From NCBI GenBank assembly GCA_012798135.1, contig JAAZNU010000044.1, positions 1 to 49,676 on the forward strand: a DNA stretch of 49,676 nucleotides, written 5' to 3'. Under the pieces are notes generated by a model. That model made no database searches. It saw only the letters and a program-made list of their open reading frames with translations, and had not been told where the DNA came from. Position 1 is the stretch's first letter, and each line of letters starts with the position of its first letter. The position numbers and the translations under genes were made by a program. This DNA comes from Veillonellaceae bacterium. GTDB lineage: Bacteria; Bacillota_C; Negativicutes; UBA1444. Shown one piece after another: positions 1 through 7,389 of this stretch.

Positions 1-437
1 GAAAAGATCATGACGTTACGGGCCTTGATCCCGTAAATCGCGTTGCCGGCCGGCGTGAGATCCGGATTGGTGGTGGGAATGATCGAGGCAATCACCCCTA
101 CCGGCTTGCCATACTTGACGATCCCTTTCTCGGGGATTTCTTCGATGATGCCTACACTTTTTTGCCGCAGGGCGTCGCGGAGGACTCCCCGGATCTTCAT
201 GCGTTTTCCCATGCGGCTGACCGGATCGCCCAGACCGCTTTCCTCGATCCCCATGGCGACCAGGCGTTCGAAAGTCTTCTTGTTGGCGACCGCCCAGGCC
301 ACAGCCTGACACAGCCGGTCCACCCGGGCCTGGTCATAGGTGGCGATGACGGCGGCGGCCGCCCGCGCCTTCACAAACACTCGGTCCAATTCTTCCTGTT
401 GTATCTGGGTCAAGCCTTTACTGTTTGCAGTGGTCAT
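1..437 (-). CDS. Acylating (sulfo)acetaldehyde dehydrogenase, N-terminal part (cut by window edge)
   Basis: An open frame starts at an ATG at 437 and runs off the left edge, giving about 145 residues. A GGGGGGAG ribosome binding site lies 8 bases upstream of the ATG. The protein has the N-terminal features of CoA-acylating aldehyde dehydrogenases (AdhE N-domain, EutE, SauS type): a helical start, the stretch KYGKPVGVIASIIPTTNP and then GNAIYGIKARN. The family oxidises acetaldehyde or sulfoacetaldehyde to the acyl-CoA with NAD(P). The catalytic cysteine lies beyond the window. A YeiH-type exporter and LysR genes next door fit a sulfonate role (sulfoacetaldehyde), but acetaldehyde is equally possible from this fragment. 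Family assignment is firm; substrate is inference. Confidence 0.85.
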   Translation of the reverse strand, partial: MTTANSKGLTQIQQEELDRVFVKARAAAAVIATYDQARVDRLCQAVAWAVANKKTFERLVAMGIEESGLGDPVSRMGKRMKIRGVLRDALRQKSVGIIEEIPEKGIVKYGKPVGVIASIIPTTNPDLTPAGNAIYGIKARNVMIF

Positions 438-491
438 TTTGATATCTCCCCCCGTTGTTTATGAATTGCTTCTCATCCTGAGAACCCATTC

Positions 492-539
492 CTCGAAATC
501 ATCTTATGGCGTTGACAGAATTCTCGCAAATCATCTTAT
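492..539. repeat. Pair of direct repeats (12-bp core AAATCATCTTAT), 32 bp apart
   Basis: The 12-base core AAATCATCTTAT occurs exactly at 496-507 and 528-539. The similarity extends upstream to CTCG (one extra base in the second copy). The 32-base period is about three helical turns, so both copies face the same side of the DNA. They overlap the predicted promoter of the dehydrogenase gene and are likely regulator sites. Which of the nearby LysR proteins might bind is not shown. Confidence 0.6.
501..529 (-). promoter_or_regulatory. Putative sigma-A promoter of the aldehyde dehydrogenase gene
   Basis: Read on the minus strand, TTGCGA (524-529) and TAAGAT (501-506) are 17 bases apart, a good spacing for -35 and -10 boxes. 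Transcription would start near 493, leaving a short leader before the ATG at 437. Both boxes overlap the paired direct repeats described separately, so regulator binding there would directly affect polymerase access. This is a pattern match only. Confidence 0.45.
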
Positions 540-564
540 ACATACCAACAATCGGTTTCATCAA

Positions 565-626
565 TAATAAAGAACAACGGCGCGTAACAGCTGTTTCCAG
601 CAATTACGCGCCGTTGTTCTTTATTA
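565..626. terminator. Long perfect inverted repeat, probable bidirectional terminator
   Basis: Two 23-base arms (565-587 and 604-626) are exactly complementary around a 16-base loop. The arms end in an A/T-rich segment (TAATAAAG / CTTTATTA) that would give a short U tract in either direction. The hairpin sits 29 bases after the stop codon of the LysR gene that ends at 655, so it most likely ends that transcript before the dehydrogenase promoter. Confidence 0.8.
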
Positions 627-654
627 CATTCGTCGTTTTTCCGGCCCAACCCGA

Positions 655-1545
655 TTAAGTTAACGAATCAATCCATTGTTGTACAAAGCCATGGAATTTG
701 GCAGCTACCGGCGAAAGCACTCCTTCTTTTCGAACTGCTAAGACAATGTCTTTCTTTAGCGGTTGCCTGATACGGACAATGGCAATATCATGTTTGGTAT
801 TTTCAATTTTTTCCACCGGAAAAAAACCGATTCCCATGCCCGCGCTGATCAACGACAAACAAGTGGGGGAATGGTTACTTTCACAGACGATATTGGGTTT
901 GAAGCCTGCTTTCGCGCAGGCATCCAGGCATAAGAAAAACATCCGGTCTGTTGCGGGGTGGAAAACAAAGTTTTCGCGGGCAATCTCCGCTAAATCAATT
1001 GTAGATTTTCCGGCTAACCGATGTGAGGGTGGCAATGCCAAAACATAATCATCATCGAGCAAATGCCGGAAACTGATATCTGGGTATTGGTCCTCGCCCG
1101 GCATGACGACAAAGGCCATTTCAAGTGTTTTTGCCGCCAGCTTATCCAACAGTTCGTATGTTCCCGCCTGGACGATTTCCAGTTTGATTCCGGGATACTG
1201 CCGATAAAACTCCGTCATCAAGTTAGCAAACCCGATTTGTCCTAAAGAAGCGATTGCACCAATTCGCAAAGTGCCTTTCAGCAAGCCTTTGTATTCCTGC
1301 ACAATTTGTTTGGACTGTTCCAGATTACCCAATAGAATTTTCGCCTGATTGATAAACTCTTCCCCTACTTGCGTCAAACTGACTGTGCGGGAGTTGCGTT
1401 CAAACAATTTAACTCCCAGTTCATCTTCCAGCTTAGCGATCTGTTGGGAAAGCGTCGATTGGCTGACATTAACTGTGTCGGCGGCACGGGTAAAGTTTTT
1501 TTGTTTCGCCACTTCCACCACGTATTGCAATTGATGCAATTCCAT
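655..1545 (-). CDS. LysR family transcriptional regulator
   Basis: A 296-residue protein of normal LysR length. Residues 1-60 form the winged helix-turn-helix (FTRAADTVNVSQSTLSQQIAKLE, then LGVKLFERNSRTVSLT), followed by a linker helix and a periplasmic-binding-like effector domain from about 90. The start has AGGTG 5 bases before the ATG. It lies 75 bases downstream of the YeiH-type exporter gene on the same strand and just upstream (in transcription order) of the acylating dehydrogenase, so either is a plausible target. The small-molecule effector cannot be read from the sequence. Confidence 0.93.
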   Translation of the reverse strand: MELHQLQYVVEVAKQKNFTRAADTVNVSQSTLSQQIAKLEDELGVKLFERNSRTVSLTQVGEEFINQAKILLGNLEQSKQIVQEYKGLLKGTLRIGAIASLGQIGFANLMTEFYRQYPGIKLEIVQAGTYELLDKLAAKTLEMAFVVMPGEDQYPDISFRHLLDDDYVLALPPSHRLAGKSTIDLAEIARENFVFHPATDRMFFLCLDACAKAGFKPNIVCESNHSPTCLSLISAGMGIGFFPVEKIENTKHDIAIVRIRQPLKKDIVLAVRKEGVLSPVAAKFHGFVQQWIDSLT

Positions 1546-1620
1546 GTTTTCACCTGCCTATGAATCCGTCGATACGTCCAATGAGTTTTACCGGTTTACG
1601 TCCTCGTTATTGTATCATAT

Positions 1621-2688
1621 TTACCATATCCCGGAGATCCTTTGTACCGCCAGTGACGCGACGGCGACAGCGCTCCAGCAGCAGATTCCCAAAAATACCG
1701 GCTTGAATCCGTTGGTCAACAGCTTCTTCAGATTTGTATTCAGACCGATGGCGGCCATCGCCATTACAATCATGAACTTGCCCGCCACAACCAGATGCGC
1801 AAATAGCGGTGCCGAGCCTACAACCGTATTGATGATGGCGGCGAAAACAAACCCAAGAACGAACCAGGGAAACACCTTGGAAAAATGAAATTTTTCTCCC
1901 CCGGTCTGCTGCGGATTTTTGCCGGCCCGCCGCGCCGTATAAGCAGCCAAAAAAAGCGTAATCGGCACAATCATCAAGGTCCGGGTCAGTTTGACAATCG
2001 TGGCGAACGCCAACGCGCTGTTGTTGCCGACGGAATCACTCCAAGCCGTCCCCGCCGCGACTACCGAAGACGTATCGTTGATGGCGGTCCCCGCCCACAT
2101 GCCGAACCCCTGATCGCTAAGTCCCAGAAGCTTGCCCAGCGAGGGAAAGATAAACACCGCCAAGATGTTGAACAGAAAAATCGTCGATATGGCATGCGCC
2201 ACATCCTCATCCCGGGCGCTGATAACCGGCGCTGTGGCGGCTATGGCAGAGCCTCCGCAAATCGAGGTTCCGACGCCGATCAACGTGGCCACCTTTCCAT
2301 CCAGACGCATCGTCTTGCCGACAAAGTAAGCCGTGACGAAGGATGCCGACAGCGTAAACACAATCACATACAGCGACTGTCCGCCCACTTGCACAACGTG
2401 ATACAGGTTCATGCCAAATCCCAACAGGATAATCGAAAACTGCAGCAGTTTCTTGGACGTGTATTTTACACCGTCCTCAAATCGGACAGTCTGGCGATTT
2501 TCCTGAATGTTGCCCAACGTTCTCTCTTTCGTCAAGAAATTCGGCAATAACAGCGTGAGCAACATCCCCATTACAATGCCAAAGACCGGGCTGCCGACGA
2601 TCGGCAAAACATTTCCCAGCATCCAGGCGGGAAGCGAAATTGCCAAACATAGCAAAACTCCGGGCGCCACTTTTTTTAGTTGTTCCAT
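1621..2688 (-). CDS. yeiH: YeiH family putative sulfate/sulfite exporter (UPF0324)
   Basis: About 355 residues with roughly ten hydrophobic segments, matching the YeiH/PSE family (PF03601). Typical features are the motif GVGTSICGGSAIAA near 140 and later the stretch GTAINDTSSVVAAG. Relatives are linked to export of sulfite or sulfate during sulfonate breakdown, which fits the dehydrogenase near the left edge; substrate is inference. Two in-frame ATGs exist: the first (2697) directly abuts GGAGAGG with no spacer, while the second (2688) has the proper 9-base spacing and was chosen. It is divergent from the LysR gene at 2816 with a palindrome between them, an arrangement like yeiH-yeiE of enteric bacteria. 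Confidence 0.88.
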   Translation of the reverse strand: MEQLKKVAPGVLLCLAISLPAWMLGNVLPIVGSPVFGIVMGMLLTLLLPNFLTKERTLGNIQENRQTVRFEDGVKYTSKKLLQFSIILLGFGMNLYHVVQVGGQSLYVIVFTLSASFVTAYFVGKTMRLDGKVATLIGVGTSICGGSAIAATAPVISARDEDVAHAISTIFLFNILAVFIFPSLGKLLGLSDQGFGMWAGTAINDTSSVVAAGTAWSDSVGNNSALAFATIVKLTRTLMIVPITLFLAAYTARRAGKNPQQTGGEKFHFSKVFPWFVLGFVFAAIINTVVGSAPLFAHLVVAGKFMIVMAMAAIGLNTNLKKLLTNGFKPVFLGICCWSAVAVASLAVQRISGIW

Positions 2689-2745
2689 TGAAATCATCCT
2701 CTCCGCAAGTTCATGGAACTATTGTATTGCATTCCCAATCATTTT

Positions 2746-2784
2746 GTTAAATACTATATTGTGATGACATTCATAGTATTTAAC
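2746..2784. promoter_or_regulatory. Palindromic operator between yeiH and divergent lysR gene
   Basis: GTTAAATACTA (2746-2756) is perfectly repeated in inverted form at 2774-2784, with a 17-base spacer. It sits in the 127-base divergent region between yeiH and the LysR gene. This size and placement fit a LysR recognition/activation site controlling both genes. The palindrome is observed; the binding protein is inferred. Confidence 0.6.
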
Positions 2785-2815
2785 CTATAAAACTTATAAA
2801 AAGGAGGGCCGATCC

Positions 2816-3712
2816 ATGACTTTTCGGCACCTAAAAATTTTCATCACAGTCGCCGACACCGGCAGCATGACCGCCGCCGCCAAGGTCCTGTATATCGCTC
2901 AACCGACGGTCAGTCAGGCTGTATCGGATCTGGAGGAGTATTACGGCGTCAAACTATTTGACCGTCTTGCCAAACGGCTTTATCTGACCGATAAGGGAAC
3001 ACAATTGTTGAGTTATGCGCGTCACCTTATTTCGTTGATGAATGAAATGGAACAAGTCATGAAAAACCCGGACAAAGTCGGGGTGATTAAAGTTGGCGCC
3101 AGTCTGACGATCGGCGCATATCTGTTGCCACAGTTGGTCCGTCGGTTTAAACGGCAATATCCGTTCCTGCAGGTTAGGGCGACAACCAAAAATACGCTGG
3201 ATATTGAACGCCTGCTGCTGCAGAACGCGATCGATTTTGCCATAGTCGAAGGCGTGGTGCATACTCCCGACATTGTCGCTACGCCCTTCATGGACGACAA
3301 ATTATTGTTGGTCTGCGGCAAAGCCCATCCGCTCTATCAAACAGGGCCCCTACTACCGGCCGATCTGGCGAACCTGCAATTCATCGTTCGCGAGCAAGGT
3401 AGCGGCACCCGCGAATTGTTTGAGAATATGATGGCGACGCAGGAGATCAAGTGGCAGCTGGCCTGGGAATGCAACGGCTCCGATGTATTGAAAAATGCCG
3501 CCGTAAAAGGGGTAGGCGTGGCCGTCATCTCGCAGCGTCTGGTGGAAAGGGAGTTGGCGGCAGGGGATCTTTCCATCGTTCGAGTTGCCGGGCTCGACTT
3601 AAAACGCAAGTTCAGCATCGTTCATCACAAAAATAAATTCTTGACGGAGCCCATGAAAGCTTTTATCGCCCTGTGTCGTGAATATCCGGGCCGACCGGCC
3701 CAGCCGGCATAG
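2816..3712 (+). CDS. LysR family regulator (YeiE/CysL-like), divergent to yeiH
   Basis: 298 residues with the LysR HTH at 1-60 (MTAAAKVLYIAQPTVSQAVS, then YYGVKLFDRLAKRLYLTDKG) and an effector domain from about 90. Phrases such as REQGSGTRELFENMM near 195 resemble the CysL/YeiE group of LysR proteins, several of which respond to sulfur anions. AAGGAGG precedes the ATG by 9 bases. The divergent neighbour is the YeiH exporter, and E. coli has the same YeiE-YeiH pairing, so it probably regulates that gene. The ligand is not known. Confidence 0.92.
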   Translation: MTFRHLKIFITVADTGSMTAAAKVLYIAQPTVSQAVSDLEEYYGVKLFDRLAKRLYLTDKGTQLLSYARHLISLMNEMEQVMKNPDKVGVIKVGASLTIGAYLLPQLVRRFKRQYPFLQVRATTKNTLDIERLLLQNAIDFAIVEGVVHTPDIVATPFMDDKLLLVCGKAHPLYQTGPLLPADLANLQFIVREQGSGTRELFENMMATQEIKWQLAWECNGSDVLKNAAVKGVGVAVISQRLVERELAAGDLSIVRVAGLDLKRKFSIVHHKNKFLTEPMKAFIALCREYPGRPAQPA

Positions 3713-3762
3713 TCTGAGAAAAGGATCGCCCGGATACATTCCGGGCGATCCTTTTCTCAGAC
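3712..3762. terminator. Bidirectional terminator between lysR and aspartase
   Basis: Arms of 23 bases (3712-3734 and 3740-3762) are fully complementary with a 5-base loop TACAT. The left arm overlaps the last base of the LysR stop codon. AAAAGG/CCTTTT tracts lie within the arms. It separates the convergent LysR (+) and aspartase (-) genes and can stop transcription from both sides. Confidence 0.85.
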
Positions 3763-3780
3763 ACATACTTTGCAATACTG

Positions 3781-5202
3781 TTATTGCTCTTCGCAGGCTG
3801 TCTCCAGAAACTGTTTGCCGGCGATGCCGGGCTGGGTCATTTCGCCCGGTGAAAGAATCACATCCAGTTGCTCGGCCGTCAACAAGCCTTTGGCCAGAAC
3901 GATTTCCTTAACCGGCCGGCCGGTGGCCAGCGCCTCTTTGGCAATCAGGGAAGACTGCTCGTAACCGATATGCGGCAACAGCGCCGTCACCACTCCCACG
4001 CTGGCGTCGATCATGGAGCTGCATTGCGCCACGTTCGCCCGGATATCCTGCACGCACTTGTGATTGAGGGTATTGACGGCATTGGTCAGCACCGTGAGCG
4101 AATGGAACAGGTTATAGGCAATGACCGGTTCCATGACGTTCAACTCGAACTGTCCGGCTTCCACCGCCAGACTGATCACCAAATCGTTGCCGCAAACCTG
4201 AAACGCTACTTGATTCATTGCTTCGGGAATGACCGGATTCACTTTCCCCGGCATGATGGACGAGCCCGGTTGCATCGCCGGCAGCAACAACTCGTTCAAT
4301 CCGCATCGGGGACCGGACGCCATCAGTCGCAGATCATTGGCAATCTTGGACAAGGCCAGAGCGCTGACTTTCAGTGTCGCTGAAAATTCCGCCAATTCAT
4401 CGGCATTTTGCGTTGCATCCACCATGTTTTTCGCGGAACGAATGGAGTTGCCCATGAGCTTGCTGAGTTCTTCCGTCACAAAATCGATATATTCCGGTTC
4501 GGCATTGATCCCGGTGCCGACCGCTGTCGCTCCCATATTGACCGCGTGCAACGATTCCACGGCAAATTCGATACGCCGCATGGAGCGCCGAATAGCTTCG
4601 GCATAAGCCTGAAACTCCTGGCCCAACGTAATCGGCACCGCATCCTGCAGATGGGTGCGGCCCATTTTCAATATCTGGCCGAACTCTTCTCCCTTGTGAT
4701 TGAACACATCAGCCAGTTCCCGCATGGCCGTCAGCAATTTATGGGTTTTGCGGATCGTGCAAATCCGGATCGCCGTCGGAATCACATCATTGGCGGATTG
4801 CGCCATATCCACATGGTTGTTGGGGGATACCAGTTCATAATTTCCCTTCTTGGAGCCCAAGATTTCCAAAGCACGATTGGCGATCACTTCGTTGGCGTTC
4901 ATGTTCATGGAAGTGCCGGCGCCGCCCTGAATGCAATCGACCACGAATTGATCCTGCCATTTTCCGTCGACGACTTCTTCCGCCGCCTTTACGATGGCCG
5001 CACCAATCTGGGCCGGCATCCGGCCGGTTCGCAGATTGGCCGTGGCAGCAGCAGCCTTAACGATTCCCAGCGCCACCACAAAATCCCGATCCAGTTCATA
5101 GCCGGTAATATTGAAATTATGCAGCGCCCGCGTCGTTTGTATCCCATAATACAAGCGATTCGGAATCTGTATTTCACCCAGAAAATCTTTTTCAATTCTC
5201 AT
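3781..5202 (-). CDS. aspA: Aspartate ammonia-lyase (second gene of tandem pair)
   Basis: 473 residues, full length for the fumarase/aspartase superfamily. It reversibly deaminates L-aspartate to fumarate and ammonia in the cytosol. Visible hallmarks are GGAGTSMNMNANEVIANRA near 95, the SANDVIPTA region near 140, GRTHLQDA near 187 and the flexible loop signature GSSIMPGKVNP near 320. Aspartases and class II fumarases share these motifs; the GTSMNMNANEV form favours aspartase. It lies 21 bases after an upstream paralogue and forms a two-gene unit ending in the terminator at 3712-3762. The two proteins are closely similar along their length. Confidence 0.92.
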   Translation of the reverse strand: MRIEKDFLGEIQIPNRLYYGIQTTRALHNFNITGYELDRDFVVALGIVKAAAATANLRTGRMPAQIGAAIVKAAEEVVDGKWQDQFVVDCIQGGAGTSMNMNANEVIANRALEILGSKKGNYELVSPNNHVDMAQSANDVIPTAIRICTIRKTHKLLTAMRELADVFNHKGEEFGQILKMGRTHLQDAVPITLGQEFQAYAEAIRRSMRRIEFAVESLHAVNMGATAVGTGINAEPEYIDFVTEELSKLMGNSIRSAKNMVDATQNADELAEFSATLKVSALALSKIANDLRLMASGPRCGLNELLLPAMQPGSSIMPGKVNPVIPEAMNQVAFQVCGNDLVISLAVEAGQFELNVMEPVIAYNLFHSLTVLTNAVNTLNHKCVQDIRANVAQCSSMIDASVGVVTALLPHIGYEQSSLIAKEALATGRPVKEIVLAKGLLTAEQLDVILSPGEMTQPGIAGKQFLETACEEQ

Positions 5203-5223
5203 ATCGTCCCATCCCCGCCTTAC

Positions 5224-6672
5224 TCAAAGCTTTTTTGCATCATCAAAAAGGACATCGGCAGGATCCGCCACCGGCAAGAACTGTTTGCCGGCAATACCGG
5301 GTTGGGTCATTTCGCCCGGCGAAAGGATCACATCCAGTTGTTCCGCCGTCAACAAGCCTTTGGCCAACACAATTTCCTTGATCGGCCGGCCGCTGGCCAG
5401 GGCCTCCTTGGCGATGGCCGATGCCTGTTCGTAGCCGATGTGCGGCAATAGCGCCGTCACTACCCCCACGCTGGCGTCGATCATCGAATGGCAATGTTCC
5501 ACGTTTGCCCGGATCCCCTGTACACACTTGTAGTTCAGCGTATTCGCCGCGTTCGTCAGAATGGTCAGGGAGTTAAACAGATTATAGGCCATGACCGGTT
5601 CCATGACATTCAGTTCGAATTGACCGGCTTCCACCGCCATACTCACGGCCAAGTCATTGCCAATGACCTGAAAGGCGACCTGGTTCACCGTTTCGGGAAT
5701 GACCGGGTTGACTTTGCCTGGCATGATGGACGAACCCGGCTGCATCGCCGGCAGTAACAGTTCGTTCAATCCGCATTTGGGACCTGAGGCCATCAGTCGT
5801 AAATCGTTGGCGATCTTGGACAGGGCCAACGCACATACTTTCAGGGTTCCCGAGAACTCCGCCAGTTCATCGGTGTTTTGCGTCGCATCCACCATGTTTT
5901 TCGCAGAATAAATCGACTCGCCCGTCAACCGGCTGAGTTCGCCCGTCACCAATGCAATGTACTCCGGCTCGGCGTTCAGGCCGGTGCCGACCGCTGTAGC
6001 GCCCATATTGACCGCATGCAGCGATTGCACCGTTACTTCGACCCGTCGCAGAGAGCGTTTGATGGCCTCGGCGTAGGCATGAAATTCCTGTCCCAAGGTG
6101 ATCGGCACCGCGTCCTGCAGATGGGTCCGGCCCATCTTCAACACCTGGGAAAACTCCGTTCCCTTCGCTTCAAAGGCCTCGGCCAGGGCTACCAGCGCTT
6201 CCATCAATTTTTTCGCCTTGCGAATGGTGCAGATGCGGATTGCCGTCGGAATCACGTCATTGGTGGACTGCGCCATATTGACGTGATTGTTCGGCGAAAT
6301 CAGCTGATAGTTGCCCTTAGCCTCTCCCAATAATTCCAAGGCCCGATTGGCAATGACCTCGTTGGCGTTCATGTTCATGGAAGTGCCGGCGCCGCCCTGG
6401 ATGCAGTCGACCACGAACTGATTGTGCCATTGTCCGGCAATAATCTCTTCCGCCGCTTTGACAATGGCATGGCCGATGCGTACCGGCATCCGCCCGGTGC
6501 GCATATTGGCTCTGGCTGCGGCCGCTTTCACGATTCCCAGGGCCGCAATGAAATCATCATTCAGCACATGCCCCGTAATCAAAAAATTGTGCAGAGCCCG
6601 CGTCGTCTGAACCCCGTAATAAACATCATCCGGAATCTCGATCTCGCCCAAAAAATCTTTTTCTGTTCTCAT
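5224..6672 (-). CDS. aspA: Aspartate ammonia-lyase (first gene of tandem pair)
   Basis: 482 residues with the same aspartase motifs as its downstream neighbour (GTSMNMNANEV, STNDVIPTA, GRTHLQDA, GSSIMPGKVNP). Catalyses aspartate to fumarate plus ammonia. It differs in having a longer C-terminal tail after GIAGKQFLPVAD. GGGAG precedes the ATG by 7 bases. The start lies downstream of a 360-base leader containing long inverted repeats, suggesting regulation at operator and RNA level. The duplicate pair probably arose by tandem duplication; whether the copies differ in kinetics, or whether one acts on a related substrate, cannot be judged from sequence alone. Confidence 0.92.
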   Translation of the reverse strand: MRTEKDFLGEIEIPDDVYYGVQTTRALHNFLITGHVLNDDFIAALGIVKAAAARANMRTGRMPVRIGHAIVKAAEEIIAGQWHNQFVVDCIQGGAGTSMNMNANEVIANRALELLGEAKGNYQLISPNNHVNMAQSTNDVIPTAIRICTIRKAKKLMEALVALAEAFEAKGTEFSQVLKMGRTHLQDAVPITLGQEFHAYAEAIKRSLRRVEVTVQSLHAVNMGATAVGTGLNAEPEYIALVTGELSRLTGESIYSAKNMVDATQNTDELAEFSGTLKVCALALSKIANDLRLMASGPKCGLNELLLPAMQPGSSIMPGKVNPVIPETVNQVAFQVIGNDLAVSMAVEAGQFELNVMEPVMAYNLFNSLTILTNAANTLNYKCVQGIRANVEHCHSMIDASVGVVTALLPHIGYEQASAIAKEALASGRPIKEIVLAKGLLTAEQLDVILSPGEMTQPGIAGKQFLPVADPADVLFDDAKKL

Positions 6673-7037
6673 CGCACTTCTCCCTCACGTCCACAGATTA
6701 TGACTTATCCATCATCCTGCAACACAAAACCGGCTTCTTGGCCAATCAGCTTGTTTCGGCGCTTTGCCAATACATTTACATGCAATTCGCAAGATTAGCA
6801 CCTAAGCCGGTTTATCGCCTCCACATCAGTGTAACTCATTAGGAATTTTCACGCAAGCATATTGTATACAAAATTTCTTGCGTGAAAACTATCGCCATGA
6901 ACGTTCAAAATCGCCATGGCACTTCTCCTTTGGTAACCGATGTCAATCGCCTGCAGATTGCCAGCCGGCGAATGGTGCCTACGACAAAAAGGACATCCGG
7001 CCTGTTGTTACGGCTGGATGTCCAACCTCCATTGCCT
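6673..7037 (-). promoter_or_regulatory. Leader and control region of the tandem aspartase genes
   Basis: This 365-base gap between DUF192 and the aspartases holds no convincing gene. It contains two structures placed as a leader for the minus-strand aspartase transcript. One is a distant inverted repeat (AAACCGGCTT at 6727-6736 with AAGCCGGTTT at 6804-6813) that could fold the leader RNA. The other is a nested palindrome at 6846-6888, annotated separately. Exact promoter boxes are not clear. Confidence 0.5.
6846..6888. promoter_or_regulatory. Nested palindromes: outer TTTTCACGCAAG arms around TTGTATACAA
   Basis: The arms TTTTCACGCAAG (6846-6857) and CTTGCGTGAAAA (6877-6888) are perfectly inverted. 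Almost exactly at their centre sits a second palindrome, TTGTATACAA (6862-6871). The inner sequence resembles GntR-type operators (TNGTATACNA). The outer arms could be a second operator or a hairpin. On the minus strand this lies 174-216 bases upstream of the first aspartase gene, so it is a candidate control site for it. Confidence 0.55.
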
Positions 7038-7376
7038 CTAGATCAGTTGCAACCGATCGCCGTTGCTGGTCCCGGTACGCCGCAGCGTTCCTGCAGGCAG
7101 TTCGACGGCGTACCTTGCCCGACGGCATATTTTTATTTTCCCCGGCGCCAATGATTCCGCCGTATCCGTTACAAGATTTTGCCGATCTACGAACAACACG
7201 TCCAGGCAATACTTCATGCCGAACATGTGAACGCTGTTGCAGGGCCGGATCAGCAGTGCGTTGCCTTCAGGCCATTCCCGCGTGCCCAAAAGACCCCGCA
7301 AACGTCGCCAGAAAGTATCGGCAACCGTAACCCTTTCCGCCAGCAATAAGCCACGGCTTTGATTCAACAGTCGCAT
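7038..7376 (-). CDS. DUF192 family protein at end of Tad operon
   Basis: 112 residues matching DUF192 (PF02643). Recognisable features are the RLRGLLGTREWPEGNALLI stretch, the NSVHMFGMKYCLDVLFVD core and a C-terminal GTLRRTGTSNGDRL. The molecular role of DUF192 is unknown. Small DUF192 proteins recur next to tadC genes in Gram-positive-type Tad loci. It starts 13 bases after tadC stops, with only a weak ribosome binding site, consistent with translational coupling as the last gene of the operon. No signal peptide is present here, unlike many secreted DUF192 members. Confidence 0.85.
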   Translation of the reverse strand: MRLLNQSRGLLLAERVTVADTFWRRLRGLLGTREWPEGNALLIRPCNSVHMFGMKYCLDVLFVDRQNLVTDTAESLAPGKIKICRRARYAVELPAGTLRRTGTSNGDRLQLI

Positions 7377-7389
7377 CGTATCGGCCGTC

